DNA of 27,467 nt from a virus: positions 1 through 27,467 of the IMG/VR virus record IMGVR_UViG_3300008114_001782, one strand, 5' to 3'. The notes under the pieces were generated by a model, which worked only from the letters and a program-made list of their open reading frames with translations, made no database searches and was not told the origin of the DNA. Shown here piece by piece: positions 1 to 7,027 of the stretch. Numbering within the stretch: the stretch's first letter is position 1; each line of letters starts with the position of its first letter. The position numbers and the translations under genes were made by a program.

Positions 1-47
1 TATTTTGGTGCGCTAGTATTAGCGTCTGTGTTTGACCATAAAGGCAT
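1..47 (-). CDS. Virion-type protein, N-terminal fragment
   Basis: Only the first 15 codons are inside the window; they begin MPLWSNTDANTSAPK. A strong Shine-Dalgarno sequence (AGGAG, within 55-60) precedes the ATG at 47, and a late-promoter-like box lies further upstream at 78-85. From memory, a start of the type M(A/P)LW..TD....APK is common in structural proteins of aquatic T4-like phages, and the neighbouring virion-type genes agree with that. Too little sequence is present to assign a role. Confidence 0.6.
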   Translation of the reverse strand, partial: MPLWSNTDANTSAPK

Positions 48-77
48 TTTATTTCTCCTAAAAATTGTTTTACTTGT

Positions 78-85
78 TATTTATG
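78..85 (-). promoter_or_regulatory. Late-promoter-like box CATAAATA
   Basis: On the minus strand this reads CATAAATA, matching the NATAAATA form of the T4-type late promoter described for cyanophages and differing by one base from T4 TATAAATA. It lies just after the stop codon of the 396-aa gene and about 30 nt before the next start (47). ATAAATA occurs often by chance in AT-rich DNA; placement in a short spacer ahead of a virion-type gene is the main support. Confidence 0.45.
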
Positions 86-1276
86 TTAATGATCTCTGTC
101 ATCTCTGGTTTTTAGCATTACTGGGTTTGGTTCAAATTTATCGTCTGGATTAGTTTTTTTCTTAACTAATTTTTTGATAATTTCAGTTTTGCGAGATTCT
201 GAAATAGTTTCTTCACTTACTGATTTCCAACCACCACCCTTAGACTTATACCATTTCGAAGCCCAACCGTTTGCATAAGCTGAAGGATATACATCAAATT
301 TGGAACGAGCTAAAGATTTGGCCTTTGACCACAAAGAAGGATTTGTTGGAACATTCTTTTCTTCTAACTGTTCCATTTCTTCTTTAACGTGGCCATACTT
401 TTTCTTGTACCAGTTAGGCATACCACTCTTTTGACGGAAATATCTTACTGTTGCCGAATCATTTGCTTGGTCACGATATTTGTTCTCGGATTGTGGACTG
501 TGTCCTTTCATTGCTTCAGCAGCAGCATGTGCATCTTTAGCAATACCAATCAACTCAGCATTAGACTTTTTATGATACTCATGACCTTCTAATGGATGTC
601 TTTGTGATGGACGACCTTCTGAAAGTTCCACTTCTTCTTTGTTGTATTTCTTTTTCAAATACTTTTCAACCTTACGTTCATATTCACCTTTTGGTTTCTT
701 AGGAACAGGTTTACTATGTGGTGAAGGAACATAAGATTCGACTTTGTACTTCTTTTTGATTTCAGATTGTTTCGCAATTCTTTCTTGGTCATCTTTAATA
801 TCATAAGCCTTACCTAATTCTTTATAGTAATCAGGGTGTGGTAAACCAGATTTTTTACGCAAGTCGGAATGTCTTTGTGCCAATGTATCTGCAACAGATT
901 CATTCATTTCTGCTGTCAAATAGTTAGCGACAGTAGAAATATAATCTTCTGCTATAGTAATTTTATTTTGACACCATTCTGGAAGATTATCTGCATCGCC
1001 GATCATATCATGTAATCTTTTAGCATTTGCCATGATTGAACGTAAGTCTGATTTGGCCATATCACCTTCACGGTCATATTCACCTTCATCATACTTGTCT
1101 TTCTTTTCTTCTTGCATAGCTCTTTTCTTTACATGCTTTACTTGTTGTTCCCATTCTTTTTCACCAACAGTATAATGTTCTTCATCATCTTGAGATCCTC
1201 CCTTATGAGGTTTGTCATGGGAAGGATCTAGTTTAGCAAATCGAATGGATTTAAAAACATCCGAAAACTTTTTCAT
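86..1276 (-). CDS. Modular virion-associated protein with acidic EEVE motifs
   Basis: A 396-aa, highly charged protein (Lys/Glu-rich) without membrane segments or a recognisable enzyme motif. Modules: a charged N-terminus starting MKKFSDVF, which is only a weak match to the leader on the 917-aa and 127-aa proteins; a helical stretch around 98-122 containing EDYISTVANYL; a segment 235-283 with SNAELIGIAKDA; and a C-terminal segment 308-350 with KFDVYPSAYANGWA. From memory, the last two recur in many environmental T4-like phage proteins. They are separated by acidic motifs EEVELSE (214-220) and EEMEQLEE (299-306), both ending in a possible (L/I)-x-E prohead protease site; ISE at 358-360 is another. 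AAGGA within the end of the upstream gene serves as ribosome binding site. Structural or internal head protein is inferred. Confidence 0.7.
   Translation of the reverse strand: MKKFSDVFKSIRFAKLDPSHDKPHKGGSQDDEEHYTVGEKEWEQQVKHVKKRAMQEEKKDKYDEGEYDREGDMAKSDLRSIMANAKRLHDMIGDADNLPEWCQNKITIAEDYISTVANYLTAEMNESVADTLAQRHSDLRKKSGLPHPDYYKELGKAYDIKDDQERIAKQSEIKKKYKVESYVPSPHSKPVPKKPKGEYERKVEKYLKKKYNKEEVELSEGRPSQRHPLEGHEYHKKSNAELIGIAKDAHAAAEAMKGHSPQSENKYRDQANDSATVRYFRQKSGMPNWYKKKYGHVKEEMEQLEEKNVPTNPSLWSKAKSLARSKFDVYPSAYANGWASKWYKSKGGGWKSVSEETISESRKTEIIKKLVKKKTNPDDKFEPNPVMLKTRDDRDH
359..382 (-). repeat. EEVE-type motif unit (EEMEQLEE)
   Basis: Encodes residues 299-306 of the 396-aa protein. It is the most diverged copy of the acidic motif shared among the virion-region proteins and ends in L-E-E followed by Lys. 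It sits directly before the KNVPTNPSLW module, as expected of a module boundary. Confidence 0.55.
617..637 (-). repeat. EEVE-type motif unit (EEVELSE)
   Basis: Encodes residues 214-220 of the 396-aa protein, ending in L-S-E followed by Gly. This agrees with the T4 gp21 cleavage rule (L/I)-x-E before a small residue. A Lys-rich stretch precedes it and a new module follows. Confidence 0.65.
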
Positions 1277-1278
1277 AG

Positions 1279-2529
1279 TTAGTCCTTCATCGCGTTTTTG
1301 GTTGCAGTTGCATACATTACCGACTTAGCATCTTTACCATATCTGTCTTTGAAACCTTGAATACCTTTTTTCATTGACTTTACAATTTCTTCACGCTTAT
1401 TCATTTCAGCACTAGTCATTGAACGCTCTTCGATATTATCAATTTGCACGTTATTGATTTCATCAGCATCATACATTTCAAGTTCAACTTCTTCTTTAGA
1501 TAAACGAGTAACTGCTTTACCAATACCAGCAAGGCGTTTTTCTTTTCTTGCATGTTCTTCATCTGAATATTTTGATGCTGCGGCTTTTACTCTTGGATTT
1601 TTCGCAGCCGAACTTCTAAATGCAAAACTGGTTGAACCAGAAGCGCTTTTTGTAGCATCATCACTGGCTTTCTTTACATAAGAACCAAGTGTTCCTTTAG
1701 ATAGTTCATCAATCTGTTCAACTTCTTCCATTCTTACACCCTGAGATGCAGGCTTTGCTACACCTTTATCGTTACGAATTTTACCTTCAGATTTTGCTTG
1801 TGCAACTTCTACTTCTTTTTTATATTCGTCTTGTGATGGTTCTTCGATCATAAGATTTTCAACTAAAGATTCCACACCATGATTAATATAAAGATCCAAC
1901 ATTTCTGACATTTTCTTTTTTTTCGCCATATGTTCACCTTTACCAAGAACTGCTGAAGAATCTCTAGCTCTTCTTGAAGGCGACTTTAAATCCTCATCTG
2001 GTTCTTCTTTATACTTACGAGTGTAAACAGTACCAGTAGAGATTTTCTTTTTCTCGAATGGACTTTCTTTTGCGGCCATACGTTTCTTCGCATCAGCTAC
2101 AGTTGGAAATGCTTCGTCCATTTGTTCAACTTCTTCGTTCGTTTTTTTGCCGTAGTAATTGTCTTTGTACATACGTGATGTTGCCTTACGCAGACCTTTT
2201 GTACGATCTTTTGATTTGTCAGCAATTGCTTTGTTTACATATGAACCAAGTGTTTTTCTGCCTGCTGGTGTATCACCAACTTCATCTAATTGCTCAACTT
2301 CTTCTTTCTTCATGTCTTTCTTTGCACGAAGAAGTTTAAAGTCGTGTGCATCAACTTTACCATTCTTATTGGCATCAATCTTGTGTTGATTGCCTTTAAG
2401 TTCTTCATTGGCCATGATTGAAACAACAGCACCCTCAACAGATTTGGTATTAACCTCATTCTTTGGCGGTTCTGTTTTGATTTGCGCTGCAGCTGCAGCA
2501 ATTTCTTTTGTTAATTTATCTTGAAACAT
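1279..2529 (-). CDS. Modular virion-associated protein with EF-hand-like loop and EEVEQxDE repeats
   Basis: A 416-aa charged protein. Residues 52-63 form a canonical EF-hand or dockerin-type calcium loop (DANKNGKVDAHD, ligand positions 1, 3, 5, 7, 9 and 12). The motif EEVEQ(L/M/I)DE occurs at 76-83, 132-139 and 268-275, with a shortened EEVEL at 346-350. Two copies of a TLGSYV(N/K)KA segment (93-101 and 280-288) follow the first and third motif, so motif and module are duplicated together. The C-terminus (378-416) carries EEIVKSMKKGI and AKSVMYATATKNAMKD, which I recognise as recurrent in aquatic phage proteins. CAGGAG lies 6 nt before the start codon at 2529. The gene follows a virion gene and precedes the 396-aa gene by 2 nt. 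A role as internal head or structural protein matured by prohead protease is inferred. Confidence 0.7.
   Translation of the reverse strand: MFQDKLTKEIAAAAAQIKTEPPKNEVNTKSVEGAVVSIMANEELKGNQHKIDANKNGKVDAHDFKLLRAKKDMKKEEVEQLDEVGDTPAGRKTLGSYVNKAIADKSKDRTKGLRKATSRMYKDNYYGKKTNEEVEQMDEAFPTVADAKKRMAAKESPFEKKKISTGTVYTRKYKEEPDEDLKSPSRRARDSSAVLGKGEHMAKKKKMSEMLDLYINHGVESLVENLMIEEPSQDEYKKEVEVAQAKSEGKIRNDKGVAKPASQGVRMEEVEQIDELSKGTLGSYVKKASDDATKSASGSTSFAFRSSAAKNPRVKAAASKYSDEEHARKEKRLAGIGKAVTRLSKEEVELEMYDADEINNVQIDNIEERSMTSAEMNKREEIVKSMKKGIQGFKDRYGKDAKSVMYATATKNAMKD
1705..1728 (-). repeat. EEVEQIDE motif unit
   Basis: Encodes residues 268-275 of the 416-aa protein, followed by LSKGTLGSYVKKA. It shares the DNA word GAAGAAGTTGAA with the other copies; I-D-E fits the (L/I)-x-E cleavage rule, although Leu follows rather than a small residue. 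Confidence 0.65.
2113..2136 (-). repeat. EEVEQMDE motif unit
   Basis: Encodes residues 132-139 of the 416-aa protein, followed by Ala-Phe. It is the second copy in this protein, with the same DNA word GAAGAAGTTGAA. M-D-E then Ala is close to the prohead protease consensus. Confidence 0.65.
2281..2304 (-). repeat. EEVEQLDE motif unit
   Basis: Encodes residues 76-83 of the 416-aa protein, just after the EF-hand module, followed by Val-Gly and then the first TLGSYV segment. L-D-E fits the T4 gp21 cleavage rule. Confidence 0.65.
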
Positions 2530-2551
2530 TTGAGTCTCCTGTTAGTTTTTG

Positions 2552-3862
2552 TTATCTTGTGACTTCTTCCCAATCCATCGATGCGTATATATCAGAACCA
2601 TTAACTGATGCTGCCACGCATAATGTGAGTTCGAAGGGTGTATTGGTCAATCCATCTCTTTCTAATTGAAATTTGAATAGTGCTTCTCTAAGAATATCCA
2701 CTGGTATAGAACTTTGTGTAGTAGAAGTCGTAAAGCCTGATGCTAATATTCTTCCACCCGAAATTGTTGCTGCACCTAATTTGTATTCAACAGCCGAATT
2801 AACTCCTGCACTTTCCCATGTTCCACCTGTTGTTGTACCACCAGCCCTGAGTTGCCAGTTATAATATGAGTTGTTAGTTAAGGCTAATAAAGATAGTGCA
2901 GTAATAATGGCAATTGCATCTGTTCTAGCGGATTTCAATCTCAAAGAAATGAGATTATAATATGTTCCAGCAACGGCCAAATCAATTGGGCTAGTAACTG
3001 GTGTGCCTATGGCTTGCTGCGATCCAATCAATTCATATCCACCTTCAGATATAATGGACGAGCAAATCTGTTTGAGTGTGGAATTACTTGCTGTAATACC
3101 TGTGTTCTTGATTTCATAACGTAACGGTAAAGATGCCGTTGTCATATAAGGAACAGTATTCCTATTGTCATTGTGAAATACGTGGGCAGGAACCATTTTA
3201 CCATCAACCACAAATCCACAACGAACATCACCAACACCCAACCACTCAACATCCATCCAAAGAATATTTGTCTTACTTACATCAATGCCACCAGCATGTT
3301 CAGCACCACCACTTTGAGATGAATAACCCGTGCCGTCAAACTTGTCTATACTCCAATCTGTTTGTGCAACTTTTGTTTCTGTAATTGTCCCTGTTGTATT
3401 ACTTCTCAGCACAAAATAGTTTGTTGCACCATCATTCTCAAAATAGATACCGTTCTCAGCACCATAGTAACCAACTCTCTGACGAACATTTGCTTTAGGT
3501 GTTTCCATAGCAAATGACGACATCATCAACAAAGACTTACCTGGTTGATATGAAAACACTCTTGTTGTCTCACGAATGACTTCGGCATTTGCTGTAGTTC
3601 CCACAGTCATCACAATCATACTTTGATTGTTTACAAAAGCATATGAACTATTTCCTGCTGTATTTGATGTTGACCACAGTCCGTTGTCAGCAAAACGGTG
3701 CGAACTATCAAAAAGAGTAAATGGTTGTGATAGACGAAGGCGACCAAACGCATCTGTCATTGTGCCCGATGGTGTAAGACGATCAGACATCATATTCACT
3801 TCATAACGAGTGAATACTTGTCCTGAATCTATCTTGTGTAAGTCGGTTCTAAATTGTGCCAC
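2552..3862 (-). CDS. Putative virion structural protein
   Basis: A 436-aa protein with the composition of a beta-rich virion protein: many Ser, Thr, Gly and Asn, few Lys, no membrane segment. The N-terminal segment around residues 26-60 contains DAFGRLRLSQPFTLFDS, which I recognise as a signature of a widespread family of structural proteins in environmental phages; its exact place in the particle is not known to me. The middle (about 60-260) resembles a jelly-roll-like beta domain, an inference from alternating hydrophobic strands only. The gene starts at 3862, directly after the stop codon of the 127-aa gene, and is followed by a 22-nt spacer holding the next ribosome binding site. Composition differs clearly from the Lys/Glu-rich neighbours, so it is probably not an internal cargo protein. 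Confidence 0.75.
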   Translation of the reverse strand: MAQFRTDLHKIDSGQVFTRYEVNMMSDRLTPSGTMTDAFGRLRLSQPFTLFDSSHRFADNGLWSTSNTAGNSSYAFVNNQSMIVMTVGTTANAEVIRETTRVFSYQPGKSLLMMSSFAMETPKANVRQRVGYYGAENGIYFENDGATNYFVLRSNTTGTITETKVAQTDWSIDKFDGTGYSSQSGGAEHAGGIDVSKTNILWMDVEWLGVGDVRCGFVVDGKMVPAHVFHNDNRNTVPYMTTASLPLRYEIKNTGITASNSTLKQICSSIISEGGYELIGSQQAIGTPVTSPIDLAVAGTYYNLISLRLKSARTDAIAIITALSLLALTNNSYYNWQLRAGGTTTGGTWESAGVNSAVEYKLGAATISGGRILASGFTTSTTQSSIPVDILREALFKFQLERDGLTNTPFELTLCVAASVNGSDIYASMDWEEVTR

Positions 3863-4246
3863 TTAGCAATTCCACTTTCTTAAAGATAATGCTTTTCTTG
3901 TTGGACGACCTTTTTCATCCTTCATAGGACCTGGCATGCCACCCATACGAGCGCAAAAAGATTTACGGCGATTCGCTGCTTTAGAACCTGGTTTTAGTTT
4001 TGATGGTGGTGTAGTCACAGCCATCGATAGTTTTGAACCTGGATTTTCACGGCGATATGATTCAATACCTTTACGATTTAAACCACCTTCAGGATTTTTT
4101 CCTTCTTTACGTTGCCAAGCAGGCGATGCTTCATCAAGTTCGACTTCTTCTTTTACACAGGAACCTGGTGAATAAGGTTTTTTACCAGGCACAAGTTTAT
4201 GACCTGGCCAGCATCTTTCTTCTAAAAAACTTTTAAACGATTTCAT
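3863..4246 (-). CDS. Small basic protein with capsid-targeting-like leader
   Basis: A 127-aa protein beginning MKSFKSFLEE, close to the T4 internal-protein capsid targeting form (MKTYQEFIAE from memory), with L-E-E at 8-10 as a possible processing site. A Cys-containing segment follows (Cys12 and Cys30, with GKKPYSPGSC), then EEVELDE (33-39) before Ala-Ser. The rest (41-127) is a basic domain with GKNPEGGLNRKG, NPGSKL and SFCARMGGMPG and a terminal Cys127. I recognise this domain as recurrent in phage proteins (possibly the DUF6321 family; name from memory, function unknown). The ATG overlaps the stop of the 917-aa gene (ATGA), implying coupled translation. If cut at both sites, an 88-residue basic domain would be released; its charge would suit DNA contact inside the head. 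That last step is inference. Confidence 0.72.
   Translation of the reverse strand: MKSFKSFLEERCWPGHKLVPGKKPYSPGSCVKEEVELDEASPAWQRKEGKNPEGGLNRKGIESYRRENPGSKLSMAVTTPPSKLKPGSKAANRRKSFCARMGGMPGPMKDEKGRPTRKALSLRKWNC
4130..4150 (-). repeat. EEVE-type motif unit (EEVELDE)
   Basis: Encodes residues 33-39 of the 127-aa protein, followed by Ala-Ser. L-D-E before Ala is one of the best matches in the window to the T4 prohead protease rule, and it separates the Cys-rich N-terminus from the basic domain. Confidence 0.65.
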
Positions 4247-6996
4247 CCTATTGGCCTTTTTGATTTGAATGTTGTTAAATTAATACCTTTTCTTTTTAAC
4301 TCACCTTCTTTTTGATCGCCAATTGAAGATGTTGTTTCATCACCGGTCATTTCTACTGTAGTAACTTTATGGGATCTCTTTTTAATTTTTTCACCCATGT
4401 CTCTACCAATACTTTCACCAGCTCCTGCCATTGATACACCTGGTTCAATACCACGATCTATTTCGTTGATTTGTTCTTCTGACCAGGTTTTCTGCCTCTG
4501 CCTGATTTCTGAGAGTGTGATTTTTGTTCTTGTTTCTTTGGCGCCGGCTTCTTGGATGCTGGTGCTTTCTTTTCTTTCTTCGGTGCCTCTTGAACTGGTT
4601 GTTCCTGAACCGGTGCTTCCACTGGTGCTGAGTACTGTTCCACTCTCTGTGAGAAGTCCTGGTTTGGAGCTGTCGATGCTCCCTCTAACCCGTGTCTGTT
4701 TGGATTCTTCAATCCAATTCCGAATAGTTCCTTTAAAGCTTTTAACATCTTCAATCTCCTCTTTTAGTTTAATTACATAACCATTTTTATGTTTCAAAAC
4801 GGTACCTTGTTTAGTGTGTGCTTCTTTTGCTGCAGCAGAACGCAACATGAAAACTCTAACTCTACCCTGTTTATCTTTTAATAAATTATGTTGACTTTCA
4901 TCAAGCATATCTTGAACCATATCATTAGTGATCGTGGTGTTTTCCATTTTTTCACCAAAAGGTTGCATAAATTTGCCTAGTGTTACTGCATCACTCTTTG
5001 AATCTGATAACGCATACGATTCTTCATAAGTCACTTCATTATTATTAAATGTGTTAAAGAAATCTTTTACTTCATCAACTGTATCACCTGTAATTGAAAC
5101 GGTTACAGCTTCAGATAGTTTACCTTTACCGAAGTTTGATACGTTTACTGGTTTGCCACCTTTACCACCTCTGTCTGCAACAGGGTCGTGTTTACGTTTC
5201 GCAGCAACTGCTGATGCTCTTTCTTTCTTACTTAACTTAGCACGCTTTTCATTTGACATACATTTTGGTTTTGGTTCACCAGGTTCACGAGCGCAAGGAC
5301 CAATTGCTTCACCTTTGCTATTAATTCTTTTCCATCCACCCTCTGGATGTTTTGGATCAAACCACTTACGTAAATCTTCTGAAATGAAATTTTCAAATTC
5401 TGTATCGATAGTCATATCTTCTTTAAATATCTTATTAAACTCAGAATCTTTTTTCTTCAATGATGTACTTGGTGATGATCCTGGTGTTGGTAATTTTGGT
5501 TGTTCAGGTTGTTTATCTGTAACTGCAACTAATTTATCATGCACTGATCTATGTGTTGTCTTGCCATTTTTACCATAACGACCAAATCCATAATATTGTA
5601 ATCCTAATCTTTTTGCTTCTTCAGCAGCATTAGAACCATGTGGTGCAACTTTTTCAACACCATCTTTTGGTGGTTTTAAAGTGTCTTTTTGTTGCAATTC
5701 ATTTGCTACCCACTCTTGTGCAGCAGGAGATTGTGGAGGCTGTGCAACAAACTCTTTAACATTTTTAAAGAGTTGCATCATTTCCATTTTCTTTTGTTTT
5801 ACAACTTCAGGTGGTGCTTCACGCAAATCTTCAGAGTTATCAAACTCCATATATTGATCAGCAAATAATTTAGCATATTCTGTACGTGCGTTTTGTACAT
5901 TATCCCATTTTTCTTTACGAATAGTTTCAGGTACAGTTCTACCACCTCTTTGACCACGTTCAATATTTCTTTGTGCAGATACTTCATCATTTGTGTTGAC
6001 AAGAATCATTGAAGTATCATAACCCAATTCTTCTAGTTTAGATTTAATTTTTTTTACTTTTTCAGTATCGTCACCTGTACCATTGATGATTAGTCCGTTT
6101 CTACCCTGTAATGCTAATCTCTGACGCAATTCAGTTACAGACTTTGCTCTACCTCTTACAATATCTCTCGCTTCAGTTTCATTTTCAGGCATTCTTTTAT
6201 CAAGACCTTCTTTGTCCATCAAAAATTCTAACGCCTTATCAGAATTAATTTCAGTTAGGCCATGACCATCTAATGTGTTACTTAAAACATAGTCTTTACC
6301 TGAACCTGGACCGCCTGCTAAAAATACTGCTTTAAAAATACTTTGATCATGAACTCCTTCAACAAGAAGTTCTTCGAATTCTTCATTAATACTTTCTTTG
6401 ATGTTCATACCTTTACGTACATCATTATACATATCTTTTACATAATCGATTGACATTTTTGATGGTGCGCCTTTTTTAAAAGTTTTGAAGTCGCCTTTTG
6501 CGGCTGCATCACGCATCTTTGATGCAGAGATACCTTCTACACCTTCCGAATCTGGATCACGTTCACCAGCAGATTCTACACCAATATATTTGAAATTAAA
6601 TCTAGCACCTTTATGTGTACCATTATATTTGTTAAGTAATTTTACATATTCGAGAGCGCGATCAGAACCCGCGACCATATGCAGGTGTGTTACACCTTGT
6701 TTGTATAGTTTCTCCGCATAATCAAAAAACGTGGGAGATTCACTAGATGCGGCTACAAATTTGGTATCAGGAAATGCACGTTTAGCGTGTTTCATTTTCT
6801 GTTGCACTGTAAGGGGATTTTTCTTTGTATCCTGAGAATGAGACAGGACGATATGATGTGAACCACCAAATTGCTTGGCGATTTTTTTGACTTCTTTGAC
6901 TACTTTTTCATGACCGTTTGTAATCGGATTCATTCTTCCGAAAGCCATGACAGCGTGCTTTTCTTTCTGTTCTAATAGAAAGTCTTTAAATTTCAT
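4243..6996 (-). CDS. Multidomain cytidylyltransferase-like / P-loop kinase protein with capsid-targeting-like leader
   Basis: A 917-aa protein. It begins MKFKDFLLEQ, a capsid-targeting-like leader with L-L-E at 7-9. Residues 14-190 form an HxGH-superfamily nucleotidyltransferase (AFGRMNPITNGHEKV with NGH at 27-29; ISASKMRDAAAKGD at 156-169). Residues 220-390 form a P-loop kinase, Zeta-toxin or polynucleotide-kinase-like (Walker A GGPGSGKD at 228-235). Further modules: 455-490 with YYGFGRYGKNGK; a Cys-containing basic domain 540-620 (GGWKRINSKGEAIGPC, DPVADRGGKGGKP); 630-750 with RVRVFMLRSAAAKEAH; a Ser/Thr-rich stretch 765-825; and a C-terminal segment 835-917. Possible (L/I)-x-E sites fall between modules at 211-213, 538-540, 627-629 and 698-700. 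GGAGAG is the ribosome binding site and a TATAAATA late promoter lies upstream. A head-packaged polyprotein is inferred. Codon use in 765-825 is unusual because another ORF overlaps there. Confidence 0.75.
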   Translation of the reverse strand: MKFKDFLLEQKEKHAVMAFGRMNPITNGHEKVVKEVKKIAKQFGGSHHIVLSHSQDTKKNPLTVQQKMKHAKRAFPDTKFVAASSESPTFFDYAEKLYKQGVTHLHMVAGSDRALEYVKLLNKYNGTHKGARFNFKYIGVESAGERDPDSEGVEGISASKMRDAAAKGDFKTFKKGAPSKMSIDYVKDMYNDVRKGMNIKESINEEFEELLVEGVHDQSIFKAVFLAGGPGSGKDYVLSNTLDGHGLTEINSDKALEFLMDKEGLDKRMPENETEARDIVRGRAKSVTELRQRLALQGRNGLIINGTGDDTEKVKKIKSKLEELGYDTSMILVNTNDEVSAQRNIERGQRGGRTVPETIRKEKWDNVQNARTEYAKLFADQYMEFDNSEDLREAPPEVVKQKKMEMMQLFKNVKEFVAQPPQSPAAQEWVANELQQKDTLKPPKDGVEKVAPHGSNAAEEAKRLGLQYYGFGRYGKNGKTTHRSVHDKLVAVTDKQPEQPKLPTPGSSPSTSLKKKDSEFNKIFKEDMTIDTEFENFISEDLRKWFDPKHPEGGWKRINSKGEAIGPCAREPGEPKPKCMSNEKRAKLSKKERASAVAAKRKHDPVADRGGKGGKPVNVSNFGKGKLSEAVTVSITGDTVDEVKDFFNTFNNNEVTYEESYALSDSKSDAVTLGKFMQPFGEKMENTTITNDMVQDMLDESQHNLLKDKQGRVRVFMLRSAAAKEAHTKQGTVLKHKNGYVIKLKEEIEDVKSFKGTIRNWIEESKQTRVRGSIDSSKPGLLTESGTVLSTSGSTGSGTTSSRGTEERKESTSIQEAGAKETRTKITLSEIRQRQKTWSEEQINEIDRGIEPGVSMAGAGESIGRDMGEKIKKRSHKVTTVEMTGDETTSSIGDQKEGELKRKGINLTTFKSKRPIG
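4458..4748 (-). CDS. Overprinted small basic protein inside the 917-aa gene
   Basis: A 96-aa ORF in the +1 frame of the 917-aa gene. It starts with ATG at 4748, preceded at 7 nt by GGAG (4756-4759) in the context AGAGGAG; a TTG six bases upstream is an alternative start. The N-terminus MLKALKELFGIGLKNPNRHG reads like a short amphipathic helix, followed by a Pro/Ala/Gln/Lys-rich low-complexity tail (APVEAPVQEQPVQEAPKK, then KKPAPKKQEQK) ending GRGRKPGQKNKSTK. Codons in this frame resemble the rest of the phage (GCA, CCA, GAA, CAA, AAA), whereas the main frame over the same DNA is rich in AGC, ACC, ATC and GCC and codes for an uninformative Ser/Thr stretch. This argues that the small ORF is really used. 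Function unknown; the tail suggests nucleic-acid binding. Confidence 0.5.
   Translation of the reverse strand: MLKALKELFGIGLKNPNRHGLEGASTAPNQDFSQRVEQYSAPVEAPVQEQPVQEAPKKEKKAPASKKPAPKKQEQKSHSQKSGRGRKPGQKNKSTK
4756..4759 (-). promoter_or_regulatory. Ribosome binding site of the overprinted ORF
   Basis: GGAG within AGAGGAG on the minus strand, 7 nt before the ATG at 4748. It is encoded by the Lys-Glu-Glu-Ile codons of the main frame and is as strong as the sites used by undisputed genes of this phage. Confidence 0.5.
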
Positions 6997-7027
6997 ATCT
7001 CTCCGCCTCTACAGCAGTTGATTTTGT

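Noticed and set aside
1480-4150. Recurring TTCAACTTCTTC words, possible CRISPR or DNA-level repeat array
   Set aside because: Irregular spacing, no spacers, and all copies fall in frame as Glu-Glu-Val-Glu codons; they reflect the protein motif.
5051-5578. 175-aa plus-strand ORF
   Set aside because: Antisense to the 917-aa gene in a region with clear minus-strand domains; composition is the Ser/Leu/Phe-rich pattern of a complement shadow and there is no ribosome binding site.
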